Assembly (NCBI GenBank): GCA_963621575.1
Contig: CAVFEH010000003.1
Location: 1-64,000, forward strand
Direction: 5' to 3'
DNA: 64,000 bases
Source: UBA1724 sp963621575
Lineage (GTDB): Bacteria; Verrucomicrobiota; Lentisphaeria; Oligosphaerales; Oligosphaeraceae
The position numbers were made by a program, and so were the translations under genes. Under the pieces are notes generated by a model. That model was not told the DNA's origin. It saw only the letters and a list, made by a program, of their open reading frames with translations, and made no database searches. The first letter of the stretch is position 1. Each line of letters starts with the position of its first letter. Below, in pieces: positions 23,456 through 30,997 of this stretch.

Positions 23456-25312
23456 CTACTTCAGGGTGTTGTTCACTCCGATGACCACGTCTTCCTTGTT
23501 GAGGGATTCCACGATTCGGCTGGAGGGGACCACCAGGTTCTTCTTGACGGCGATCTCCTCGCCGTTGTGGGCGAGGAACTCCTCGATCCGGTCGCGGTAG
23601 AGCTCCTTGATCTTGTAGCGGCGCACCTTCAGGGTGGCGGTCATGGTGCCGTCGTCCACGGAGAAGTCGGGCAGCAGCAGCACATCCTTGGGCTTCATGT
23701 AGCTGGTCAGGTCCGCGGTGCGGGCCTGGACGTCCGCCTTCAGCAGGCGGTGCAGCTCGTCCGGGTTGCCGTCATACTTGTCGCGGAGCTCCTTGGGGAC
23801 GTTCACGCAGATGTAGGCGCTCTTGCACTTCTCGCCGATGACGATGGCCTCGCTGATGAGGGGGGAGGCCTTCACGGCGTCCTCAATGGCCTCTGGGTGG
23901 AATTTTTCGCCGCCGTAGGTCACGATCATGGAGCTGTTGCGGCCGTGGATGAAGAGGTATCCGTCCTTGTCCACATGGGCCACGTCGCCGGTGTTCAGAT
24001 AGCCGTTCTCCATGGTTTTGGCGGAGGCGTCGGTGTGGTTCCAGTAGCCCTGCATGACGCAGCGTCCTTTGACCAGGAGCTGCCCGCGCAGGTTCTTGCC
24101 CAGGTTGCCCTCTTCGTCCTTGAAGGTGTAGTCTCCGCCGCGTTCGGGGGAGGCCCACTTCCAGATGCGTCCGCAGGAGCCCAGGCGGTAGTCGCCGATT
24201 TCGTTGGAGGCCACCACGGGGGAGGCCTCGGTGAGGCCGTATCCCTGGAGGACGGGCAGTCCCAGGAAGCTGTAGAAGCTCTGGACATCCAGGTCCAGGG
24301 GGGCGCCGCCGGCCACGAAGAAGCGGAGCTTTCCGCCGAAGGCCTTCCGGAAGGTGCGGAAGACGACGGGGTCGTAGAAGCAGTGGTGGTAGAGCATGCG
24401 GAAGATTCCGCCGTTCCAGCGCTTTCCGGCGGTGAAGATGCGGCTGGCGTTGTAGATGGCGCGGTCCACCAGCTTCTTCTTGCCGGGGGGCAGGGCTCCG
24501 ATCTTCTTCTTCATGGCGGCCATGGTCATGTCCAGGATGCGTGGCACCACCAGCATGATGGTGGGCTGGAACTTGGACAGGTTCCGCTTGAAGTCCGCCA
24601 GGCCGTTGCTGATCACACAGCAGGCGCCCACGCGGGGCACCGCCAGGATTTCGCAGGTCAGTGCGTAGGAGTGCCAGTAGGGCAAAAGGGAGGTCAGAAC
24701 GTCCTTGGGACCCACGGGGAAGCATTCCAGGGCGTTCGTGGAGTTCCACCACAGGTTGTTGTGGCTCAGCATCACGCCCTTGGGGAGGCCCGTGGAGCCG
24801 GAGGTGTAGATGAGCACGGCGGTGGTCTTCGCCAGGGCCTCCTCGCCCTCGCAGACGGGGGCCTGGCGCTTTGCGAAGGGGGCGTCTTTCGCGCCGAGGG
24901 GCAACGTGTCCCAGTCCGCCACCGGCAATTCCCCGGCGGTCTCCTTTGCCTTTTTCAGGCAGGCCTCGCTGGCCAGCACCAGTTTGGGGGAGCAGTCCTT
25001 CAGCACGAAGGCCATCTCCTCGTTGCCCAGGGACTCGCAGACGGGCACCGCAATGGCGCCCAGGCGCCAGCAGGCGTAGAAGAAGCGGATATGGTTGCCG
25101 CTCTTGGCGGAGATCGCCGCCACGCGGTCGCCGGCCTCCACGCCCTGCTTCGACAGGTAGTCGGCCCAGGCGCACACGTCGGCGTGCAGCTGCTGGAACG
25201 TGACCGGATGGAGTTCTTTGCCGTCGGAGATCTTCAGGACCAGGCGCTTGGCATTCTCGCGGCAGAAGGTCTCGAAGACGTCGTAGAGATGCTTGGGTTG
25301 CAGTTCTTCCAT
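23456..25312 (-). CDS. AMP-forming acyl-CoA synthetase (long-chain fatty acid type)
   Basis: 618 residues, ANL superfamily. Phosphate-binding loop VLIYTSGSTGLPKGVMLSHN (about 185), LQGYGLTEASPVVASNEIGD (about 360), and hinge YLNTGDVAHVDKDGYLFIHG (about 455) with the aspartate that holds the ATP ribose. These enzymes activate fatty acids to acyl-AMP and then acyl-CoA. The insertion with KKKIGALPPGKKKLVD is typical of long-chain ligases related to FadD/FAA. The ATG at 25312 has a GAGGA ribosome site. The C-terminal catalytic Lys region (MTATLKVRRYKIKELYRDRI) is present. Exact chain length unknown. Confidence 0.85.
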   Translation of the reverse strand: MEELQPKHLYDVFETFCRENAKRLVLKISDGKELHPVTFQQLHADVCAWADYLSKQGVEAGDRVAAISAKSGNHIRFFYACWRLGAIAVPVCESLGNEEMAFVLKDCSPKLVLASEACLKKAKETAGELPVADWDTLPLGAKDAPFAKRQAPVCEGEEALAKTTAVLIYTSGSTGLPKGVMLSHNNLWWNSTNALECFPVGPKDVLTSLLPYWHSYALTCEILAVPRVGACCVISNGLADFKRNLSKFQPTIMLVVPRILDMTMAAMKKKIGALPPGKKKLVDRAIYNASRIFTAGKRWNGGIFRMLYHHCFYDPVVFRTFRKAFGGKLRFFVAGGAPLDLDVQSFYSFLGLPVLQGYGLTEASPVVASNEIGDYRLGSCGRIWKWASPERGGDYTFKDEEGNLGKNLRGQLLVKGRCVMQGYWNHTDASAKTMENGYLNTGDVAHVDKDGYLFIHGRNSSMIVTYGGEKFHPEAIEDAVKASPLISEAIVIGEKCKSAYICVNVPKELRDKYDGNPDELHRLLKADVQARTADLTSYMKPKDVLLLPDFSVDDGTMTATLKVRRYKIKELYRDRIEEFLAHNGEEIAVKKNLVVPSSRIVESLNKEDVVIGVNNTLK

Positions 25313-25417
25313 CTTGAATATTCCTCGGATACGCGGTTGGGATCTTTCTCGATGATGGGATGCCCTTGCGCCGCTGGCCGTGCCGTCGGGGCAGGGGGCA
25401 TTCCCGGGAAGAAAACA

Positions 25418-25464
25418 GGGCGTCAATCTCACGGAGGAAAACCTCCCCCGGGGATGTGACGCCC
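25418..25464 (-). terminator. Hairpin after rpsT
   Basis: GGGCGTCA pairs with TGACGCCC around a loop that itself folds (GGAGG with CCTCC). Leftward reading follows the rpsT stop and is followed by TGTTTTC; rightward reading is followed by TTGTCTTT. It is a probable bidirectional terminator separating rpsT from the acyl-CoA synthetase. Confidence 0.65.
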
Positions 25465-25507
25465 TTGTCTTTATAGGATGGATGGGGATGTGCTCATCCC
25501 CGGTCTC

Positions 25508-25786
25508 CTACGCCATCTTGGCCACGCGGGCGGCCAGACGAGCCTTCTTGCGGTCAGCCTTGTTCTTGTGGATCACGCCGGTCTTCGCGGCCTTGTCCAG
25601 CTGGCTGTAGCAGTCGTTCAGCTGGGTCAGCGCGGCGGTCTTGTCGCCCTGGGCGATGATTGCGTTGAGGCTCTTCTCGGACTCGCGGACCTTCACCTTG
25701 CGGGCACGGTTGTAGGAACGCTTCCGGGCGTCAGCGCGCATGTGCTTCGCGGCGGAGGGCAGACGATGGGGTTTGGAACTCGCCAT
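25508..25786 (-). CDS. rpsT: 30S ribosomal protein S20
   Basis: 92 residues, basic, three long helices: MASSKPHRLPSAAKHMRADA, then RKRSYNRARKVKVRESEKSL and the C-terminal KTGVIHKNKADRKKARLAAR. S20 binds 16S rRNA early in assembly of the small subunit. Length and charge match the family. Its promoter is visible about 170 bp upstream. The leader could hold the self-control site known for S20 in other bacteria. Confidence 0.95.
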   Translation of the reverse strand: MASSKPHRLPSAAKHMRADARKRSYNRARKVKVRESEKSLNAIIAQGDKTAALTQLNDCYSQLDKAAKTGVIHKNKADRKKARLAARVAKMA

Positions 25787-26157
25787 GATGGGAACTTCTT
25801 CCTAGATTGTTGCGTTGGTTGATTTGACAGAAATAAAAAAGACACCCCGGACGGGGACACGCGACATACGAGGGACGCCGCCCGGTCCTGGGGAAAGTGC
25901 TTTCGCGGCAGAGGGCTCCACCGCTCCAGAGGCCAATCATTCCATTGGTCGGCAAGAGTGCTTAATATGCCATCGGAATCCGATTTTTCAAGCCGCCGCC
26001 CTTCCATGACAGACAGGTCGGCATGGACAGGGATTGACAACCGCGTCATCTGGCGCGGCCTGGCGGCGGTGCATCCCCCCCCCCCTTCGCCAAAGGGCCC
26101 GGCGCGGGTCCCCGGCGGAGTGGCCACATTTCCTCCCTCTCTCTTGATCTCTTGCCT
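25787..26157. other. Intergenic region: rpsT promoter and leader
   Basis: 371 bp without a gene. It holds the rpsT promoter (25962-25991) and a leader of about 170 nt with GC-rich inverted sequences. Further right is an 11-C run (26075-26085) next to CAAAGGGCCCGGCGCGGGTC, a weak GC-rich hairpin that may end the trmO transcript. Confidence 0.5.
25962..25991 (-). promoter_or_regulatory. Promoter of rpsT
   Basis: Read leftwards: -35 TTGAAA, 18-bp spacer, -10 TATTAA. Both hexamers are close to the sigma-70 consensus; transcription would start near 25955. Confidence 0.65.
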
Positions 26158-26982
26158 TCAGGAGGGGAACGCGCGCAGGAAGGTCCGGTGCAGTTCCTTG
26201 TCGTGATAAGGGTCTTCGGGTGCGTCCAGATCTTTTTGGGAGTATCCGGAGCGCAGGTCGGTGGCCAGGACCCGGGGGGGATTTTCCCGGACTTGGAAGG
26301 GGATTCTCCAAGTGCGGTATGCCAGGATGGGGGAGGTCTTTCCGGCGTCTTCGGGTGCGTAGACCAGCCGATGCCGTTTCGGATTTGCGGGATCCTCTTC
26401 CAGCTGGGTGCGCAGGAAGCTCTCCAGGCAGGCCACCCCCCGTTCCCGGAGCCACTGGAGTTTTTCCTGAAGCGCGGGGGCGATTTCCAGGGAGTAGAGG
26501 GGGAGTCCCTGCTGGCTGGTCCATCCGGGGGCGGCGCCGGGGAAGGCGTCGGCGTAGGGCAGGTAGGGCTTGATGTCCAGGACGGGCGTGCCGTCCAATA
26601 GATCGTGTCCTTGGACCAGGAGAGTGTCGTCCTGGATCTTCACCAATTCCACGCAGGAGAGTCCCACGGGGTTGGGGCGGTAGGGGGAGCGGGTGGCGAA
26701 GACCCCCAGTTTATGTCCCACGTGTCGTGGCGGCTGGACCTTCGGGTGCCAGACGCCGGTGTTGTGGTGGAAGAGGAAGAGGATCCAGATGCGGGAGAAG
26801 CCCTCCAGACCCTCCAGGGCGGCTTTGAAATTCCTCCCCTTTTGCAGCTGAATCCACCCCGGGTTGGCGCCGGCCAGCGTCGCCTGGCGGGGGACGTCGT
26901 AGGGATACTTCTCCGTGCAGTGGAAGACGCCGATGGGCTCCAGGGAGACGGGCGCCAGGGCGGGATCGGATTCTCGGTCCAT
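26158..26982 (-). CDS. trmO: tRNA m6t6A37 methyltransferase TrmO
   Basis: 274 residues. IGVFHCTEKYPYDVPRQATL is the N-terminal TsaA/YaeB signature; then RIWILFLFHHNTGVWHPKVQ, FATRSPYRPNPVGLSCVELV (the R-S-P-x-R-P-N-P-I/V-G motif) and DLLDGTPVLDIKPYLPYADA. TrmO adds a methyl group from SAM to t6A37 of tRNA-Thr. The C-terminal region (about 170-274) is longer than minimal versions, as in Escherichia coli TrmO. ATG at 26982 lies 8 nt after the upstream stop with a GGGAG ribosome site, so the two genes form one transcript. Confidence 0.9.
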   Translation of the reverse strand: MDRESDPALAPVSLEPIGVFHCTEKYPYDVPRQATLAGANPGWIQLQKGRNFKAALEGLEGFSRIWILFLFHHNTGVWHPKVQPPRHVGHKLGVFATRSPYRPNPVGLSCVELVKIQDDTLLVQGHDLLDGTPVLDIKPYLPYADAFPGAAPGWTSQQGLPLYSLEIAPALQEKLQWLRERGVACLESFLRTQLEEDPANPKRHRLVYAPEDAGKTSPILAYRTWRIPFQVRENPPRVLATDLRSGYSQKDLDAPEDPYHDKELHRTFLRAFPS

Positions 26983-26990
26983 GTCTCCCG

Positions 26991-28124
26991 TTAGCTCCGG
27001 CAGAGGGTGACCCGTTGGGCCTGGGGGATCTCCTGCCCGGAGACCACCACGAGATATCCGCCGCCGCCGGCGCCGGTGAGCTTCCAGCCAAGGGCGTTCT
27101 TTTCGCAGAGACGGATGGCCTCCCGGGTCTCCGGCGTCATCATGGCGGGGAAGAGACTGCAGGCCGCCTGGAAGGCCGCCGTGGTGGACTTTCCCCAGAG
27201 CGATGCGTCCTGTGTCCGGATGCCCTCCCAGACGCCCTCCGCGGCGCGGGAGAGCGCCTGCGCGGCCCCGGCGTCCAGTCGGGCGCCCTGCCGTGGCGAG
27301 AAGCCGTCCCTGCGGGGGGAGAGGGTGAGGAGCCAGAGATGCTCTTCCACGAAGCGGAGGGTCTCCTCGTCGGTGAGGGAGTCGATGGCGTCGGGCCACA
27401 CGGTATTCTGTCCGTAGTGGAGGCGGTTGACTCCGGGGAGCAGGAGTCCCAGCTGGTCCTGGGAGCCGGAGAGATGGTGGGTGCCCGGCGGATTCTCCAG
27501 GGCGAAGAGGGTCTTTGCCAGTTCCACGCGGTTGCCTGCGGGGAGGGTCTCCCCCCAGAATTCCATGGCCTTTTTGCGGGAGGAGGTGGCCAGCCCGCTG
27601 CGGTCCTGGAAGTCGATGGCGGGTTCGATGGAGGCCGTGATCACCGGCCCCGCGGCCAGGCGGTTCACCTCCGGCTGGTCCAGCCAGCCGCCGCCCAGTT
27701 CAATGCGGAAGGGGATGGCGCGCTGCCGCCGCAACGCCGTGGTGGAGCGCGCCGGAAGACCCTCGCGTGGGATGCGCCTGCTCACCAGCAGCCGGATGCC
27801 CAGCTCCCGGCAGAAAGCCTCCTTCTCCGGAGTGTAGCCGTCGCCGTTGACGAAGAAGATGTCCGGTTTCAGCGCACGCACTTCCTGCTGAAAATCCAGA
27901 AGCCCGCTTCCGCCGTTGATCCACGCGTCTTTTACACAGCGCAGGCCTTTGAGCATGTACAGGCGCTCCTCCTGGGGGCACACCGGGGAGTGCCCCTTCA
28001 GCTCCCGGATGGTCCGGTCGGAGCCGATGCCCACATACAGGTCGCCGTGGCTGGCGGCTTCCTCCAGGAAGGCCAGGTGGCCGGAATGGAGCATGTCGAA
28101 GCATCCGGAGACGAAGACTTTCAT
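26991..28124 (-). CDS. Nucleotidyltransferase-GHMP kinase fusion
   Basis: 377 residues with two catalytic parts. Residues 1-135 are a cytidylyl-/adenylyltransferase: VFVSGCFDMLHSGHLAFLEE (HxGH motif), LYVGIGSDRTIRELKG, KPDIFFVNGDGYTPE and a later RSTTALR. Residues 140-377 are a GHMP-type sugar kinase: FRIELGGGWLDQPEVNRLAA, SGLATSSRKKAMEF (ATP loop, degenerate), SGSQDQLGLLLPGVNRLHYG and ALGWKLTGAGGGGYLVVVSG. The pairing recalls HldE and FKP, which phosphorylate a sugar and then form its nucleotide sugar, but with domain types combined differently. Likely makes an activated sugar for envelope glycans; substrate not readable. Confidence 0.75.
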   Translation of the reverse strand: MKVFVSGCFDMLHSGHLAFLEEAASHGDLYVGIGSDRTIRELKGHSPVCPQEERLYMLKGLRCVKDAWINGGSGLLDFQQEVRALKPDIFFVNGDGYTPEKEAFCRELGIRLLVSRRIPREGLPARSTTALRRQRAIPFRIELGGGWLDQPEVNRLAAGPVITASIEPAIDFQDRSGLATSSRKKAMEFWGETLPAGNRVELAKTLFALENPPGTHHLSGSQDQLGLLLPGVNRLHYGQNTVWPDAIDSLTDEETLRFVEEHLWLLTLSPRRDGFSPRQGARLDAGAAQALSRAAEGVWEGIRTQDASLWGKSTTAAFQAACSLFPAMMTPETREAIRLCEKNALGWKLTGAGGGGYLVVVSGQEIPQAQRVTLCRS

Positions 28125-28429
28125 GGTCGGGGGAGAAGGAGGGAGGGAGTGGGGAGGACTGCGGAGGGGGTGGGCGGGGCGCCTGGCGTACGAGAGGGAC
28201 TTTAATGCGCCTTTCTGTGTCCGGAGGAGGGAGGACGCCCCGGCATCGAGCCCCCGGTCTCCGCGTGCGCACGGGGAGGAACAAGACAGGCAGGAAAACC
28301 CGGCTTACATTACACGGATTTCTTCTTGGATAAAGACGATTTGCGCCTGCGTGCCACGACTCCTGAAGGGGGCCGCCATCCCGGTGGAGCACGCCTCCTG
28401 CCCCCGTCACGGGGGAATCCCTAAGAATC
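28125..28429. other. Divergent intergenic region before nadB
   Basis: 305 bp without a gene between divergent transcripts. It is GC-rich with several GGGGG stretches and a short AT patch near 28312-28340 (TTACATTACACGGATTTCTT) that could hold the nadB promoter. No hairpin or riboswitch-like motif was recognised. Confidence 0.4.
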
Positions 28430-30112
28430 ATGAACAGCTCAAATCAGAAACGCATTTTCACCGACTACCTCGTCATCGGATCCGGCCTGGCGGGACTGAC
28501 CGCGGCGCTGGAGGCCGCCAGGCACGGCCGCGTGCTGGTGGTCACCAAGGCCCGCGCAGACGACTGCAACACCCGGTATGCGCAGGGCGGCATCGCCTGT
28601 GTGATGTCTGGCGACGAGGCGGCCTTCGAGGCGCACGTCCAGGACACCCTGGTGGCCGGCGCAGGACTCTGCAAGCCCGACGTGGTGCGCGCCATCGTGA
28701 AGGCCGGTCCCGAGTGCGTGCGGAAGCTCCAGGACCTGGGATGCCACTTCACCCTCCAAAAGGAGGTGGACCCCGCCACACCCGCCGACAGGGGGAACGA
28801 ATACCACCTGGGCCGCGAGGGCGGGCACTCCACCCGGCGGATCCTCCATTCCGGAGACATCACCGGGCAGGAGGTCTCGGATGTCCTGGTGGCCCGTTGC
28901 CGCGAGAATGCCAACATCACAATCCTGGAAGACCACCTGGCCGTCGACTTGATCTCCACCCGGCACATCGACTGGCAGGGTGACAACGAGTGCCTTGGCG
29001 CCTACGTGATGAACACCGACACCCGCGAGATCCTCACCGTGGTGGCACGGTACACCTTCCTGGCCACCGGCGGCGCCGGAAAGGTCTACCTGTGCACCTG
29101 CAACCCCGACGTGGCCTGCGGCGACGGCGTGGCAATGGCCTACCGCGCGGGCGCCGAGATCTCCAACATGGAGTTCTACCAGTTCCATCCCACCATCCTC
29201 TTCCACCCCCACGCGAAGTCCTTCCTGATTTCCGAGGCCGTCCGCGGGGAGGGCGCCATCCTCAAGATCCGCAAGAAGAACGAGTACGTCTCCTTCATGG
29301 AGAACTACCACAAGCTGGGCTCCCTGGCGCCCCGCGACATCGTCGCCCGCGCCATCGACAACGAACTCAAGCGCACCGGGCAGGAGTGCGCCTGGCTTGA
29401 CATCCGCCATAAATCCGAGGAGTTCCTCCGCGCACGCTTCCCCAACATCTTCGCGCGCTGCCTCCAGTTCGGCATCAACATGGCAAAGGACCTCATCCCC
29501 GTGGTTCCCGCCGCGCACTACTGCTGCGGCGGCGTGCGCACGGACGTGAATGGCGTGACCTCCGTCAAGAACCTCTACGCCATCGGCGAGTGCGGCTGCA
29601 CGGGGCTGCATGGCGCCAACCGCCTGGCCTCCAACTCCCTCCTGGAGGCCCTGGTGGTCGCCAACTTCGCCGTCCAGCACGCCATCTCCCTGGGCCTGGA
29701 GAACCACGGCGAGATCACCCCCGACATGATCCCCGACTGGGAGAGCGGCGACGCCGTCGACTCCGACGAGCAGATCGTCATCACCCACAACTGGGACGAG
29801 ATCCGACGGCTCATGTGGGACTACGTGGGCATCGTGCGGAGCCGCAAGCGCCTGGAACGCGCCAAGAACCGCATCCGCATGATCCGCAAGGAGATCGAGA
29901 AGTACTACTGGAATTTCCTGCTGACTCCCGACCTCATCGAATTGCGCAATCTGGCCAGCGTGGCCGAGATGATCATCGACGCCGCCTCCGCACGGCAGGA
30001 ATCCCGGGGGCTCCACTACAACTTGGACTACCTCCCCGCCGCCGACCCCGCCTCCGTCGGAAAGGACTCCATCCTGCGGATGCCCCAGAAGTTCGAGCTG
30101 CGGTTCCAGTAG
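28430..30112 (+). CDS. nadB: L-aspartate oxidase
   Basis: 560 residues. FAD-binding motif DYLVIGSGLAGLTAALEAAR near the start, TRYAQGGIACVMSGDEAAFE, GREGGHSTRRILHSGDITGQ, then SNMEFYQFHPTILFHPHAKS and SEAVRGEGAILK, and the C-terminal AHYCCGGVRTDVNGVTSVKN with GECGCTGLHGANRLASNSLL. It oxidises L-aspartate to iminoaspartate in NAD synthesis, together with NadA. The EGHSRxR-type region and TGLHGANR favour NadB over fumarate reductase or succinate dehydrogenase. No nadA or nadC is nearby. Full length. Confidence 0.93.
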   Translation: MNSSNQKRIFTDYLVIGSGLAGLTAALEAARHGRVLVVTKARADDCNTRYAQGGIACVMSGDEAAFEAHVQDTLVAGAGLCKPDVVRAIVKAGPECVRKLQDLGCHFTLQKEVDPATPADRGNEYHLGREGGHSTRRILHSGDITGQEVSDVLVARCRENANITILEDHLAVDLISTRHIDWQGDNECLGAYVMNTDTREILTVVARYTFLATGGAGKVYLCTCNPDVACGDGVAMAYRAGAEISNMEFYQFHPTILFHPHAKSFLISEAVRGEGAILKIRKKNEYVSFMENYHKLGSLAPRDIVARAIDNELKRTGQECAWLDIRHKSEEFLRARFPNIFARCLQFGINMAKDLIPVVPAAHYCCGGVRTDVNGVTSVKNLYAIGECGCTGLHGANRLASNSLLEALVVANFAVQHAISLGLENHGEITPDMIPDWESGDAVDSDEQIVITHNWDEIRRLMWDYVGIVRSRKRLERAKNRIRMIRKEIEKYYWNFLLTPDLIELRNLASVAEMIIDAASARQESRGLHYNLDYLPAADPASVGKDSILRMPQKFELRFQ

Positions 30113-30193
30113 TCCACCCCACTCTTCCATCAAGAATCCTCCCGGCTGCCCCCAAAACCTCCATTACCTCTTCCAAAAGGAGTTTAGAGAACT

Positions 30194-30874
30194 ATGCTTA
30201 GATGCCCCAAGTGCGGAACGGACAATCTGCTTAGCGCGGTCTTCTGCCGCGGCTGTGGCGAACGCATGAACCTGGATGAAATCCGTCCGGACGACTTCGC
30301 GGACCTGGGCACCAAGAAGGATTCCACCACCATGCAGAACGTCGTGGGCGGAATCATCATCGGCGTCCTTGTCGTGGCTTTCGTGGTCGGATTCTGCTTC
30401 CCCAGCTGCGGCGCTCTTTCCACTTCCGAGGACGGCCAGGCCGCCGCAAAGGGCAAATTCGTCGGCGCGCCCACCGTGGAGCTCACCGACCAGGAGGCCA
30501 CTGACCTGTGCAACTACATGGTTGGCCGCTTTGACAGCGGAAGCGATGCCCCCAAGGTGTCGAAGATCTCCACGCGCTACCACGAGGACGGCACCATGAC
30601 CATCTACGTCCGCGCCACCTTCTGGGGATTCGTGCCTGCCTCCGTCACTTTTGCGAATTGCAAGGTGGGATCCAGTCTCGTCAATTTCTACGGTGACAGC
30701 GTCCGTGTCGGCCTGCTCCCCGTGCCCGAGGGGCTCCGGGAGAGCCTCACCGACCCCGTGCGCAGCGCCTGCTCCAGGATTTTGTCGGACATCAATGAAT
30801 CCGTGAGGGACAATGGCGTGGATGTCTCCGAGGGCAGGATCACGGTCAAGCACAGGAAAGTCAATCTGGACTAG
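30194..30874 (+). CDS. Zinc-ribbon membrane protein, unknown
   Basis: 226 residues. Starts with a zinc ribbon MLRCPKCGTDNLLSAVFCRG then CGERM (C-x-x-C ... C-x-x-C). A membrane span follows (VVGGIIIGVLVVAFVVGFCF). The outer part (about 90-226) is beta-rich: YHEDGTMTIYVRATFWGFVP and CKVGSSLVNFYGDSVRVGLL. Zinc ribbons tethered to the membrane are common in PVC and Firmicutes genomes, but no function is assigned. It has an AAAAGGAG ribosome site and follows nadB by 81 nt. Confidence 0.65.
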   Translation: MLRCPKCGTDNLLSAVFCRGCGERMNLDEIRPDDFADLGTKKDSTTMQNVVGGIIIGVLVVAFVVGFCFPSCGALSTSEDGQAAAKGKFVGAPTVELTDQEATDLCNYMVGRFDSGSDAPKVSKISTRYHEDGTMTIYVRATFWGFVPASVTFANCKVGSSLVNFYGDSVRVGLLPVPEGLRESLTDPVRSACSRILSDINESVRDNGVDVSEGRITVKHRKVNLD

Positions 30875-30997
30875 CGGGGCGGCGAGCCGCCCCGCGGACG
30901 GGAGGGAGAAGACAGGGAGATGGAACATACGTCTGTCCCACCGAACTTCTCCCTCCTTGCTTTTTGAGACTCCACATCCCTATTCCATCTTGTCTCT

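Noticed and set aside
21989..25459. 1156-codon plus-strand frame opposite prfB and the acyl-CoA synthetase
   Set aside because: Antisense shadow; both strands are covered by strong known genes and the frame has no recognisable domain.
26075..26085. 11-C run near the trmO end as a second variable homopolymer
   Set aside because: It lies downstream of trmO and outside the identified rpsT promoter, so no regulatory effect is suggested.
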